A DNA stretch of 64,000 bases, taken from the NCBI RefSeq assembly GCF_049800955.1, contig NZ_JBNAGA010000002.1:1116001-1180000 (forward strand), given 5' to 3'. Positions 16,868 through 25,382 of this stretch are shown here, piece after piece. The notes under the pieces were generated by a model, which did not search any database, was not told where the DNA came from, and saw nothing but the letters and a program-made list of their open reading frames with translations. The position numbers were made by a program, and so were the translations under genes. Every line of letters starts with the position of its first letter. The stretch's first letter is position 1. Origin of the DNA: JAKVBH01 sp049800955. GTDB taxonomy: Bacteria; Pseudomonadota; Alphaproteobacteria; Rhodobacterales; Rhodobacteraceae.

Positions 16868-18040
16868 TCAGTCCACGGATTTCAGGGGCAGGACCTTTTG
16901 CTCCGGGGCGTCGGGGGCCAATTCTTCAAAGTCGAAATTGTCGAGACGGCGGGCGCGTTTGCCTGCTTTGTCGGCGCTGATCTTGATCTCTTCGATATCT
17001 TTGGAGGCTTGAGCGAAGTGCCGGTCCAGATTGCCCACGCGGGTGCCCAGGCGGTCCACGTCTTTGAAGAGGGCTGCGAGTTCCTTACGGATGGCGCCGG
17101 CCTGCGCGCGCATGCGGGCATCCTTGAGGATCGCGCGCATGGTATTGAGGGTGGCCATGCAGGTTGTGGGAGAGACGATCCAGACACGGGCGGCGAACCC
17201 CTCGCGGACGATTTCCGGGAAATTCGCGTGCAGTTCGGCATAGACGGCCTCGGAAGGCAGGAACATGAGTGCGCCATCGGCGGTCTCGCCCTCAAGGATA
17301 TAGCGCTCCGCGATATCGCGGATGTGTTTTCGAAGCGACAGGCGCATTTGCTGGGCGGCGCGGGTCATTTGCTCCTGCGTCTCCGCGCGGCGCAGGGCCT
17401 CGTAGGCCTCCAGCGGAAATTTCGCATCCACGACAATGGGGCCGGGGGGGTTGGGCAGGTGGATCAGACAATCGGCGCGTTTGCCGTTGGAGAGGGTGGC
17501 TTGCAGGGTATAGCTGTCTTTGGGCAGCGCCTTTGAGACAATGTCGGTCAGCTGGATTTCACCAAAGGCGCCACGGGTTTGTTTGTTCGACAGGATGTCC
17601 TGCAGGGACAGCACATCTCCTGAGAGCTTCTGGATATTGTCCTGGGCCTTGTCGATGGCGACGAGGCGTTGTTGCAGGTCACCCAGACTTTGCGCGGTCC
17701 GGCGGGCTGATCCCGACAGGTTTTCGTTCATCTGTTCCTGCACCTGGGCGAGGCGTTGTTCCATCAATTGGAGCATGGAGGTCTGGGCTTGTGCCTGCGC
17801 TTCCGAGACATGGGTCAGGCCGCCGGTCAGCCGTTCCTGCCCTTGTGCGAGGCCCTCGACGCGTTGGCCCAGTGCGCCCAGCTGGTAGGTGAGCGGCTCT
17901 GCGAGGCGCGCAGAGCGATTTGCGGCGCGCAGGGCGAGCAGGACCATCAGGGCGATCAGCAAAAGCGCTGAAGCGGCGATCAGGGCCGCGACGTGCAGCG
18001 GATCATCAAGATTGAGGGTGAGGGTGCCGATCTGGATCAT
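16868..18040 (-). CDS. rmuC: DNA recombination protein RmuC
   Basis: The 390-residue protein has one N-terminal membrane helix (about residues 17-37), a long coiled coil (45-155) and a PD-(D/E)XK nuclease-like domain at about 160-350 with TRGAFGEIQL and GPIVVDAKFPLEAY. RmuC proteins limit inversions at short repeats; the biochemical activity is still only predicted. I chose the ATG at 18040, which directly precedes the hydrophobic N-terminus. It overlaps the mutL stop by four bases, so mutL and rmuC form a genome-maintenance pair. Confidence 0.92.
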   Translation of the reverse strand: MIQIGTLTLNLDDPLHVAALIAASALLLIALMVLLALRAANRSARLAEPLTYQLGALGQRVEGLAQGQERLTGGLTHVSEAQAQAQTSMLQLMEQRLAQVQEQMNENLSGSARRTAQSLGDLQQRLVAIDKAQDNIQKLSGDVLSLQDILSNKQTRGAFGEIQLTDIVSKALPKDSYTLQATLSNGKRADCLIHLPNPPGPIVVDAKFPLEAYEALRRAETQEQMTRAAQQMRLSLRKHIRDIAERYILEGETADGALMFLPSEAVYAELHANFPEIVREGFAARVWIVSPTTCMATLNTMRAILKDARMRAQAGAIRKELAALFKDVDRLGTRVGNLDRHFAQASKDIEEIKISADKAGKRARRLDNFDFEELAPDAPEQKVLPLKSVD

Positions 18041-19917
18041 GTGCGTCCGAAGAGTCTCTCGATGTCGGTCAGTGCGAGCTCCACATAAGTCGGACGGCCG
18101 TGGTTGCATTGCCCGGAATGGGGCGTGGCTTCCATCTCGCGCAGCAGCGCGTTCATTTCTTCACCCCGCAAACGGCGGCCCGTTCGCACGGACCCATGGC
18201 AGGCGACGCGCGAGAGGATCGCCTCCAGCTTGTCTTGTACCAGCGTCGTGGTGCCTGTGTCGCTGAGTTCATCCAGCACATCGCGCACCAGCGCGCCCGC
18301 ATCGATCTCACCAAGGAGTGCAGGCGTTTCCCGTATGGCGATGGCGCCGGGGCCGAAAGGCTCAATGCTCAGGCCCATGGATTGCAAGGCATCGGCATGG
18401 GCGAGGAGCCGGTCAGCATCGCTTTGGGAGAGCTCGACAATTTCGGGAATGAGCAGTGCTTGAGCGGCGATACCTGTCTCGGCCATCTGCCGTTTGAGCC
18501 TCTCATAGACGAGGCGCTCATGGGCGGCATGGGCATCCACGATGACAAGGCCGCGCTCGGTTTGTGCGAGGATATAGTTCTCGTGCAATTGTGCGCGGGC
18601 GGCTCCGAGCGGCAGGGCCTCTTCCTCGCGCGTGTTCGTGTCTGTTTCCGCACTGCGGGCGGAATACGCGTGCGACATCTCCGCGAAGCCCTGCGTCTGG
18701 GCAGATATCTCGACGGTGCTGGCCGGTTGCGTGTCGTGCTGCGGGGAGATGTGGACCGCGCCCGTCGTGCGGCGGTCCATCTGGTAGAGGCGGGGCTCGC
18801 TGTGCTCCGGGCGCATGGCTCCGAGTACGCCTGCGGCCACAGTCGAGGAAGCCCGGTGGCCTGCCTCGGCCAGCGCGTGTTTGAGCGCTGAGACAACAAG
18901 GCCACGGGCCAAACCGGGATCACGAAACCGCACTTCGGATTTTGCAGGATGCACATTCACGTCGACGAGATGGGGGTCACATTCGAGAAACAACGCCACG
19001 GCAGGATGGCGGTCCCGGCTGAGAAAATCGGAATAGGCGCCGCGCAGCGCTCCAATCAAGAGCTTGTCACGGACAGGCCGCCCGTTGACGAAAAAGTACT
19101 GTGCGACAGCAGAGCCACGTGAATAGGTCGGCAAAGCGGCAAAGCCTGTGAGATGAAGGCCCTCGCGCTCCGCATCTATGGGCATGGCGTTTTCGATGAA
19201 ATCACGGCCCATGATACGACGCAGACGGCCGGAGAGGGCATTGAAGAGATCGCCGCTCTCAGCATCCGCCCGGAATGTCTCGCGGGGCGTATCGGTCACA
19301 TCGCGCAACACGAAACTGATAAAGGGCTCGGCCATGGCCAGTCGTTTCACGACGTCCGAGATCGCCTGCATTTCCGCGCGGTCGGTGCGCAAGAACTTGA
19401 GCCGCGCCGGGGTCGCGAAAAAGAGATCGCGCAGATCAACCGTCGTGCCGGGGCCACGCGCAGCGGGGCGCACAGGCGTCATTTCTCCACCCTCGACGCG
19501 GATTTCGTGGGCTTGCGCGCCAGCTGGCCGTGACGTGATTGTCAAACGGCCGACAGCACCCAGCGAGGGCAGCGCTTCGCCGCGAAAGCCGAAGGAATGG
19601 ATGTTGAGCAGGTCCGTCCCGTCGATCTTGGATGTCGCATGGCGAGACAGCGCCAGCGGCAGCTGATCTGGCGCCATGCCGCAGCCATTGTCCGTGACCC
19701 GGATGAGCAGCTTGCCGCCTTGGGCGACGTCGACCTCAATGCGCGAGGCCCCGGCATCAATCGCGTTTTCGACGAGCTCCTTCACTGCGGAGGCAGGCCG
19801 CTCCACCACCTCGCCCGCAGCGATGCGGTTCACGGCGGCTTCATCCAATTGACGGATCACCGGGTTGGGCGGCTTCGCGTGGCTTTGGGCCTGTATATTG
19901 GGGGCGGCGTGGGTCAT
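18037..19917 (-). CDS. mutL: DNA mismatch repair protein MutL
   Basis: The 626-residue protein has the GHKL ATPase motifs ELVENAIDAG, DNGCGM, GFRGEALPSLG and the following transducer domain. The C-terminal dimerisation domain carries DAHAAHERLVYE, a variant of the endonuclease motif DQHA-x2-E-x4-E, and ACHGSVRTGR plus QCNHGRPTYVEL. This indicates a nicking MutL, as expected in bacteria without MutH. A GTG at 19860 is an alternative start. It is divergent from the GNAT gene at 20162. Confidence 0.95.
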   Translation of the reverse strand: MTHAAPNIQAQSHAKPPNPVIRQLDEAAVNRIAAGEVVERPASAVKELVENAIDAGASRIEVDVAQGGKLLIRVTDNGCGMAPDQLPLALSRHATSKIDGTDLLNIHSFGFRGEALPSLGAVGRLTITSRPAGAQAHEIRVEGGEMTPVRPAARGPGTTVDLRDLFFATPARLKFLRTDRAEMQAISDVVKRLAMAEPFISFVLRDVTDTPRETFRADAESGDLFNALSGRLRRIMGRDFIENAMPIDAEREGLHLTGFAALPTYSRGSAVAQYFFVNGRPVRDKLLIGALRGAYSDFLSRDRHPAVALFLECDPHLVDVNVHPAKSEVRFRDPGLARGLVVSALKHALAEAGHRASSTVAAGVLGAMRPEHSEPRLYQMDRRTTGAVHISPQHDTQPASTVEISAQTQGFAEMSHAYSARSAETDTNTREEEALPLGAARAQLHENYILAQTERGLVIVDAHAAHERLVYERLKRQMAETGIAAQALLIPEIVELSQSDADRLLAHADALQSMGLSIEPFGPGAIAIRETPALLGEIDAGALVRDVLDELSDTGTTTLVQDKLEAILSRVACHGSVRTGRRLRGEEMNALLREMEATPHSGQCNHGRPTYVELALTDIERLFGRT

Positions 19918-19959
19918 GCCGCAAAACCTAGCATTGGATGAGCGATTCTGAAATGGGCC

Positions 19960-19976
19960 AGCCCGATTTTCGGGCT
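19960..19976. repeat. Short perfect hairpin between mutL and GNAT gene
   Basis: AGCCCGA (19960-19966) and TCGGGCT (19970-19976) flank a TTT loop, 43 bases upstream of the mutL start. No T-tract follows on either strand, so it does not look like an intrinsic terminator. A second inverted repeat, TTGGCG (20120-20125) with CGCCAA (20134-20139), lies 23 bases upstream of the GNAT start. The rest of this divergent 244-base gap shows nothing else. Confidence 0.3.
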
Positions 19977-20161
19977 TGCTTTACGCCGGAAGACCGTTAT
20001 CCCACGCAAAGATTTCGTTTCCCGGATACCGGGCCGCCGCTCGCGGCCCTGCATCGCCACATCTACGCAGAGGTCTTGATCGCGAAAAGCGGTCCAGAGC
20101 TGTGCGCCATGACGAGATTTTGGCGGGTACAAACGCCAACCGAAGTGAAACGGACACCACC

Positions 20162-20629
20162 ATGACCAAGACGACCATCCGCGACATGCAACCGTCGGAT
20201 ATTCCCTACGTACAGGACCTTTTAACGACCATCGCGCTGTTCCCGCCCGAGATGCTACCTGACTTTTTTGCCGCCACATCTGGCCAACCGGGGCAACTCT
20301 GGCTGGTTGGAGAAGCAGATGGGCAGATACAGGCCATGTGTTTTGCGCAAGCAGAAGATCTGGCCCAAAACGTCACCAATATGCGCGCTTTGGGCGTGCG
20401 CGGGGCGGCGCATCGGCAGGGATGGGCCGCGCGGCTTGTTGCTGCGTTGGAGGCGCGTCTGTCGGAGGAGGGCATGCGCATGATGGTTGTAGAGACGTCA
20501 AGCTTGCCGGAATATGCGCCTGCGCGGGCGTTCTATAGTGCGTCGGGATATGCGGAAGTCGCGCGGATTCCGGAGTTCTGGGCGCCGGGGGATGCCAAGG
20601 TCGTGTTCACGAAATCGCTGATCGACTGA
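20162..20629 (+). CDS. GNAT-family N-acetyltransferase
   Basis: The 155-residue protein has a full-length GNAT fold. The acetyl-CoA site is HRQGWAARLVAALEARLSE, where the usual Q/RxxGxG/A reads RQGWAA. It continues with VVETSSLPEYAPARAFYSASGY, the usual last strand-helix-strand. It acetylates an unknown small molecule or protein. The ATG at 20162 is the start of the conserved part. It stands alone between divergent mutL and a convergent hypothetical gene. Confidence 0.85.
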   Translation: MTKTTIRDMQPSDIPYVQDLLTTIALFPPEMLPDFFAATSGQPGQLWLVGEADGQIQAMCFAQAEDLAQNVTNMRALGVRGAAHRQGWAARLVAALEARLSEEGMRMMVVETSSLPEYAPARAFYSASGYAEVARIPEFWAPGDAKVVFTKSLID

Positions 20630-20665
20630 GTGCACTGCCCAGAAACCGCATGTGTTTGTGCGATC

Positions 20666-21121
20666 TCAGAGCTTGTCAGGCAGCCCGCGTCCGTTGTTCC
20701 ACCATCGATGCGGGTTGTCTCTGTTGGGGTCATAGGCCGCGCGGTGGGCCCAATCCTCGCGCAGAAAGATCACAGGTTCCTCATAGTGGTGGACCGCCAG
20801 AAGCGCGTCCATCACACGTGAGAGGATGGCCTCGTCGCGCGGAAGGGAAATCTTGAGCTCGACCATCGGATAGGTTTCCGTGGCGCCAGCCTGAAATCCC
20901 GGCACATGGGTCGTTGTCGTGGAGCCGGGTTCGGGTTGCGCGGTCTCTTGCCCGGTGGCTGAGATACTCGCGTTGCGCTGATAGCGTCCATAGCTGAGGG
21001 GATAGACCTCCATGACCGCATCCAGAAGACGGTCGGTGTCCTCGGGCAGGGTCTGTATCTCCAGCGTCCAAACGGGATCGAAGCGACCGGACGTGGCGTG
21101 GTAGGTGTGAAGGTCCATCAT
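20666..21121 (-). CDS. Hypothetical protein, CutA/NIF3-insert-like
   Basis: The 151-residue product contains YPLSYGRYQRNA and YPMVELKISLPRDEAILSRV followed by HHYEEPVIFLRE. This alternating pattern recalls the ferredoxin-like CutA-type domain inserted in NIF3/YqfO proteins, but the resemblance is loose and no function is claimed. The start at 21121 is supported by AAGGAG seven bases upstream. It lies downstream of glnK-amtB on the same strand but beyond the amtB terminator. Confidence 0.6.
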   Translation of the reverse strand: MMDLHTYHATSGRFDPVWTLEIQTLPEDTDRLLDAVMEVYPLSYGRYQRNASISATGQETAQPEPGSTTTTHVPGFQAGATETYPMVELKISLPRDEAILSRVMDALLAVHHYEEPVIFLREDWAHRAAYDPNRDNPHRWWNNGRGLPDKL

Positions 21122-21180
21122 ATCGCGCTCCTTTGAGAGCTCTATTGTGATTGGACCCAACGCGCGCGCCAAGCGGATTT

Positions 21181-21215
21181 CAAAAGAAAAGCCCCGGGCG
21201 ACGGATCGCCCGGGG
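21181..21215 (-). terminator. Intrinsic terminator of amtB
   Basis: Read on the minus strand, CCCCGGGCGA and its perfect complement enclose the four-base loop TCCG (a UNCG-type tetraloop in RNA) and are followed by a T-rich GCTTTTCTTTTG. It begins 27 bases after the amtB stop and separates glnK-amtB from the hypothetical gene at 20666. Confidence 0.85.
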
Positions 21216-21242
21216 AGTGTCTCGACCAGCTAAAGGGAGGAT

Positions 21243-22550
21243 TTAGCCTTTTGAGAAGTCAGGGTAGGCTTCCATGCCAAGCTCGGAGGTATCTAGGCCG
21301 TTGACCTCATCTTCCTCGCTGACCCGGATGCCGAAGGTTGCTTTCAGAGCAAACCAGACGATGCAGGATGCGACGAAGGTGAAGATGCCGTAGGCGAGAA
21401 TACCTGTGATCTGTGTGCCGAGCGATGCATCGGAGTTGTAGAAGACCACGGCGACCGTGCCCCAGATCCCTGCAAAGAGGTGGACCGGGATAGCGCCGAC
21501 AACGTCATCGATCTTGAACTTGTCGAGCATCGGAACTGTCAGAACAACGATCACACCACCCACGGCACCAATCCAGAGCGCACCGAAGAGGGTTGGGGCG
21601 AGAGGCTCAGCCGTAATGGAGACCAGACCGGCCAGCGCGCCGTTGAGCACCATAGTCAGGTCAGGCTTTTTGTAGAGCAGTTGTGTCAGGATCAGCGCGG
21701 TGACAGCGCCAGCGGCTGCGGCCATGTTTGTGTTGGCGAAGATGCGGCTTACGTCGGAGACATCGCCCACGGTGCCCATGGCCAGCTGCGAGCCGCCGTT
21801 GAAGCCAAACCAGCCGAGCCACAGGATGAACGTGCCCAAAGTGGCCAGGGCGAGGTTGGAGCCAGGCATCGGCGTGACGCGGCCGTCTTTGCCGTATTTG
21901 CCGATACGCGGGCCCAGGATCAGCGCGCCTGCCAGAGCGGCCCAGCCACCCACGGAGTGCACAACTGTTGAGCCGGCGAAGTCGGAGAAGCCCATTTCGG
22001 ACAGCCAGCCGCCGCCCCACTGCCAGGAGCCGGAGATCGGATACATGATGCCTGTCAGCACGACGACGAAGCCCAGGAATGGCCACAGCTTGATCCGCTC
22101 GGCCAGCGCGCCGGAGACGATGGAGGCTGTTGCCGCCACAAAGACCAGCTGGAAGAAGAAGTCCGACCCGACAGAGGCGTAATCAAGCGCCGCGTCCGCC
22201 GCGGTCACGCCCACGGGATCCAGAACGGTTTGACCGCCAATGGCGAAATAGCCGTTGAAGTCGCCGGGATACATCGTGTTGAAGCCGACGAGCCAGTACA
22301 TGATCGCAGCAATGGAATAGAGGCCGATGTTCTTGGTCATTTGCATCGTGACGTTCTTGGAGCGCACGAGGCCGCCCTCAAGCATCGCAAAGCCTGCAGC
22401 CATGAAGAAGACGAGGAAGCCTGCCATGCAGAACAGCAGCGTCGTCATGATGTAGGGGCCGATTTCGTCGAAGCCCGGTACGTCTTGCGCGAGGGCCAGG
22501 CTGGGCAGCGCGGTCAGCGCACCAGCAGCAAGGAGTGTTTTGAGTTTCAT
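21243..22550 (-). CDS. amtB: Ammonium transporter AmtB
   Basis: The 435-residue protein has a signal peptide (MKLKTLLAAGALTALPSLALA) and about eleven membrane helices. AmtB signatures include MYWLVGFNTMYPGDFNG, FSDFAGSTVVHSVGGWAALAGA and FNGGSQLAMG, with the twin pore histidines in TVVHSVGG and VHLFAGIWG. It conducts ammonia at low external ammonium and is closed by binding of GlnK. The ATG at 22550 has AAAGGA eight bases upstream, while the ATG three codons earlier is too close to it. It is cotranscribed with glnK, 32 bases apart. Confidence 0.96.
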   Translation of the reverse strand: MKLKTLLAAGALTALPSLALAQDVPGFDEIGPYIMTTLLFCMAGFLVFFMAAGFAMLEGGLVRSKNVTMQMTKNIGLYSIAAIMYWLVGFNTMYPGDFNGYFAIGGQTVLDPVGVTAADAALDYASVGSDFFFQLVFVAATASIVSGALAERIKLWPFLGFVVVLTGIMYPISGSWQWGGGWLSEMGFSDFAGSTVVHSVGGWAALAGALILGPRIGKYGKDGRVTPMPGSNLALATLGTFILWLGWFGFNGGSQLAMGTVGDVSDVSRIFANTNMAAAAGAVTALILTQLLYKKPDLTMVLNGALAGLVSITAEPLAPTLFGALWIGAVGGVIVVLTVPMLDKFKIDDVVGAIPVHLFAGIWGTVAVVFYNSDASLGTQITGILAYGIFTFVASCIVWFALKATFGIRVSEEDEVNGLDTSELGMEAYPDFSKG

Positions 22551-22582
22551 CGATGTCATCCTTTGAGAGGCAATCGTTGTCT

Positions 22583-22921
22583 TTACAGGGCGTCTTCGTT
22601 GGTCTCGCCGGTGCGCACGCGCACGGCCTGAGCCACATCCAGCACAAAGATCTTGCCGTCGCCGATCTTGCCGGTCTGGGCTGTCTTCGTGATGGTTTCG
22701 ATCACTTGATCGGCCATGCTCGCAGAGACGACGATTTCCAGCTTTACCTTGGGCACGAAATTCACAGCGTATTCAGCGCCACGGTAGATTTCGGTATGAC
22801 CCGATTGCGATCCAAAGCCTTTGATTTCCGTTACCATCATGCCGCGCACGCCGATTTCGGTCAGCGCTTCGCGGACCTCTTCAAGCTTGAACGGTTTGAT
22901 TGTCGCTATGATCAGTTTCAC
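22583..22921 (-). CDS. glnK: Nitrogen regulatory PII protein GlnK
   Basis: The protein is 112 residues, the canonical PII length. The T-loop GHTEIYRGAEYAVNF carries the uridylylated Tyr51, and the B-loop TGKIGDGKIFV binds ATP. It senses 2-oxoglutarate and energy state and blocks AmtB when nitrogen is ample. The start is a GTG at 22921 with AAAGGGG seven bases upstream; the conserved KLIIATIKPFKLEEV follows at once, whereas the longer frame carries unrelated residues. First gene of glnK-amtB. Confidence 0.96.
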   Translation of the reverse strand: MKLIIATIKPFKLEEVREALTEIGVRGMMVTEIKGFGSQSGHTEIYRGAEYAVNFVPKVKLEIVVSASMADQVIETITKTAQTGKIGDGKIFVLDVAQAVRVRTGETNEDAL

Positions 22922-23040
22922 GAACGATCCCCTTTCCGTCTGCGAGGTCAGCCCTCGCGTTTGCATGTGCAGAGGAATGACCCAAGCGGCGGACGGAAAC
23001 AGGGGAACGCGCCTGAATTGCGGGTGCAGATCCAACAGGA

Positions 23041-23076
23041 TTGCACAATTTTTGCACATATTAATATGATTGCTCA
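23041..23076. promoter_or_regulatory. Repeated TTGCWCA boxes upstream of glnK
   Basis: TTGCACA occurs at 23041-23047 and 23052-23058, 11 bases (one helical turn) apart, and TTGCTCA at 23070-23076. A 12-base palindrome, CATATTAATATG, lies between the second and third box. The AT-rich block is 120-155 bases upstream of glnK and about 105 bases before the divergent PBP gene, in an otherwise GC-rich region. An operator for nitrogen control (NtrC) is the obvious thought, but the boxes are direct repeats and do not match the textbook NtrC palindrome. Confidence 0.35.
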
Positions 23077-23180
23077 AAAATTAGACGGAAGAAAAAGGCT
23101 ATGCTTGGGAGACAACGGGTCAACATTGGCGGAGTGGCGCGGTATTCTAGGCAAAAGAACAGTCCGAGCAGGTTGTCGAT

Positions 23181-25349
23181 ATGAGTGATTCCAAGCGGCG
23201 CGGCACCCGGCTGGTGGCCGACAAGCGGTATGGTGCGCCGAAACCCAAACCCAAGCCGAAGGCGGGCGCGAAAACACGGCGCAAGCCTGCGCGCCGCACG
23301 CCTGTCAAAACACGGCGGGGCGGTGTGATCGGGCTTGTCTCGGCGCTTGTCCGTTGGGTCTTGCGATTGGTGATGAAGGTCACCATCACGGTGAGCGCTG
23401 TGATCGCCATGTTGCTGGCGGGGGGCGTCTTTTACTACTGGGCCACATTGCCGGATGTCGGTGATCTGCTGGATGGGCGCGCACGGGGCTCTGTCACAAT
23501 GATGGACCGCGACGGCGCCGTCTTCGCCTGGCGCGGCGATCAATTCGGTGGGGCCATCCACGCCAACACCGTATCACCGCATCTCAAAAACGCTGTGATT
23601 GCCACCGAGGACAAGCGTTTCTACCGGCATTTTGGCGTGAGCCCACGCGGGGTGGCCAGCGCGATCCGCATCAATTTGCGCGAAGGGCGTGGGCCGTTGT
23701 CTGGCCATGGCGGCTCAACCATCACCCAGCAGACGGCCAAGTTGCTCTGCATGGGGCAGCCCTTCGATCCCAACCTGTGGGAAAGCGAGGCGGCCTATGA
23801 ACGCGAGTGTCGTGACGGGTCGCTATGGCGTAAAATTCGCGAGGCAACCTATGCGATTGCCATGGAGACGAAATACACAAAAGACGAAGTCCTCACGGTC
23901 TATCTCAATCGTGCTTTCCTCGGCGCGGGCGCGCGCGGATTTGAAGCGGCCTCGCAGCGCTATTTCGGGAAATCCGCGGCAGAGGTGAACCCGGCGGAAG
24001 CGGCCATGTTGGCGGGGCTGCTGGTGGCCCCGTCGCGCTATGCGCCGACCAACGACATCGATCGCTCACGCCGCCGCGCGGAGACGGTTTTGCGACTGAT
24101 GGAAGAGCAGGGCTATCTCTCCAATGTGGAACGGCAATTGGCGGTGGCCAATCCGGCGGAATTGTCCCAAGCAGCTGAGCGCCGTGCGGGGGGCTATTTC
24201 GCGGATTGGGTAATGTCGGAAGGCCCCGAGTTTTTCACGGGCAATACAACCGAAGATGTGATCATCAAGACAACGCTGGATCAGCGATTGCAAAAAGCTG
24301 CGGAAGACGCGCTGACCTATGTGTTTGAGAACAAGGTGCGCGCAGGCTCCAAAGCGCAGGCCGCCGTGATCGTGATGAGCTCGGATGGGGCTGTGCGTGC
24401 CATGGTCGGGGGGCGGCAGACAAAAGTGTCGGGCGCGTTCAACCGTGCAACGCAGGCCTTGCGCCAGACGGGCTCCGCCTTCAAGCCCTTTGTCTATGCC
24501 ACCGCGCTTGAGTTGGGCTATTCGGCAAATGACACGGTCGTCGATGAGCCCATGTGCATGGATATCCCCGGCTCGGGGCAGTGGTGTCCGAAGAACTACA
24601 CGAATGATTACAAAGGCGCCGTGACGCTGACGGACGCGCTCAAGGACTCGCTCAACATTCCAGCGGTCAAGATTTCCGAAAGTGTGGGCCGTGATCTGGT
24701 GCAGCGCGTGGCTCGTGACTTCGGCATCGAAAACAGCCTGGCTGATACGCCCGCCATGGCGCTTGGGGCGTCGGAATCCACCCTGATCGAAATGGTCGGC
24801 GCATATGCCGGTATTCTGAATGGTGGCTCGTCAGTGACCCCTTACGGCCTGATTGAACTGCGTCTGCAGGGAGAGGAAACTCCGGTGATGGATACGGTCG
24901 GGGGCATGGGCGAGCGCGTCATCAATGAGGGCGCTGCGCGGGAACTGACCTACATGATGTCGCGCGTCGTTAGCGATGGCACGGGCGCGCGGGCGCGGCT
25001 AGACGGGCGCGAAGCCGCCGGAAAGACAGGTACGACACAAGCCGCACGAGACGCGTGGTTCATCGGTTTTACGGCAGATTACGTGGCGGGTGTCTGGATG
25101 GGCTACGACGACAACACGCCCCTGACCGGTGTTACGGGCGGTGGCTTGCCTGCCGAGATCTGGCGCGAAACCATGGTGCGCGTGCATGAAGGGTTGCCGG
25201 CGCGCGCTTTGCCGATGCAACGCCCGGCACCGAAACCCGCGCCGGCCCCGGAACCTCAGCCTGAACAACGCAGGCCTGTGACGCCTGAGGCGGTCGTGGA
25301 GTCGGTCCTGGAACAGGTCTTGCGCGATCTCTTCGGACGCGGGAATTAA
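23181..25349 (+). CDS. Class A penicillin-binding protein (PBP1A family)
   Basis: The 722-residue protein has a very basic cytoplasmic N-terminus (about residues 1-50, rich in Lys and Arg), one membrane helix at about 62-85, a GT51 glycosyltransferase domain and a transpeptidase domain. The GT51 domain shows catalytic Glu in ATEDKRFYRHFGV plus GHGGSTITQQTAKLL. The transpeptidase shows SxxK in GSAFKPF, SxN in DSLNIPAVK and KTGT in GKTGTTQ. It polymerises and cross-links peptidoglycan. The proline-rich tail is typical of PBP1A relatives in this group. It stands alone, divergent from glnK. Confidence 0.93.
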   Translation: MSDSKRRGTRLVADKRYGAPKPKPKPKAGAKTRRKPARRTPVKTRRGGVIGLVSALVRWVLRLVMKVTITVSAVIAMLLAGGVFYYWATLPDVGDLLDGRARGSVTMMDRDGAVFAWRGDQFGGAIHANTVSPHLKNAVIATEDKRFYRHFGVSPRGVASAIRINLREGRGPLSGHGGSTITQQTAKLLCMGQPFDPNLWESEAAYERECRDGSLWRKIREATYAIAMETKYTKDEVLTVYLNRAFLGAGARGFEAASQRYFGKSAAEVNPAEAAMLAGLLVAPSRYAPTNDIDRSRRRAETVLRLMEEQGYLSNVERQLAVANPAELSQAAERRAGGYFADWVMSEGPEFFTGNTTEDVIIKTTLDQRLQKAAEDALTYVFENKVRAGSKAQAAVIVMSSDGAVRAMVGGRQTKVSGAFNRATQALRQTGSAFKPFVYATALELGYSANDTVVDEPMCMDIPGSGQWCPKNYTNDYKGAVTLTDALKDSLNIPAVKISESVGRDLVQRVARDFGIENSLADTPAMALGASESTLIEMVGAYAGILNGGSSVTPYGLIELRLQGEETPVMDTVGGMGERVINEGAARELTYMMSRVVSDGTGARARLDGREAAGKTGTTQAARDAWFIGFTADYVAGVWMGYDDNTPLTGVTGGGLPAEIWRETMVRVHEGLPARALPMQRPAPKPAPAPEPQPEQRRPVTPEAVVESVLEQVLRDLFGRGN

Positions 25350-25382
25350 TCCCCGCGTCTTGACTGTGGGCTGTTGTGGTCC

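Noticed and set aside
19938..20165. 75-codon frame between mutL and the GNAT gene
   Set aside because: No Shine-Dalgarno sequence, no recognisable residue pattern, and it overlaps the probable promoter region of the GNAT gene.
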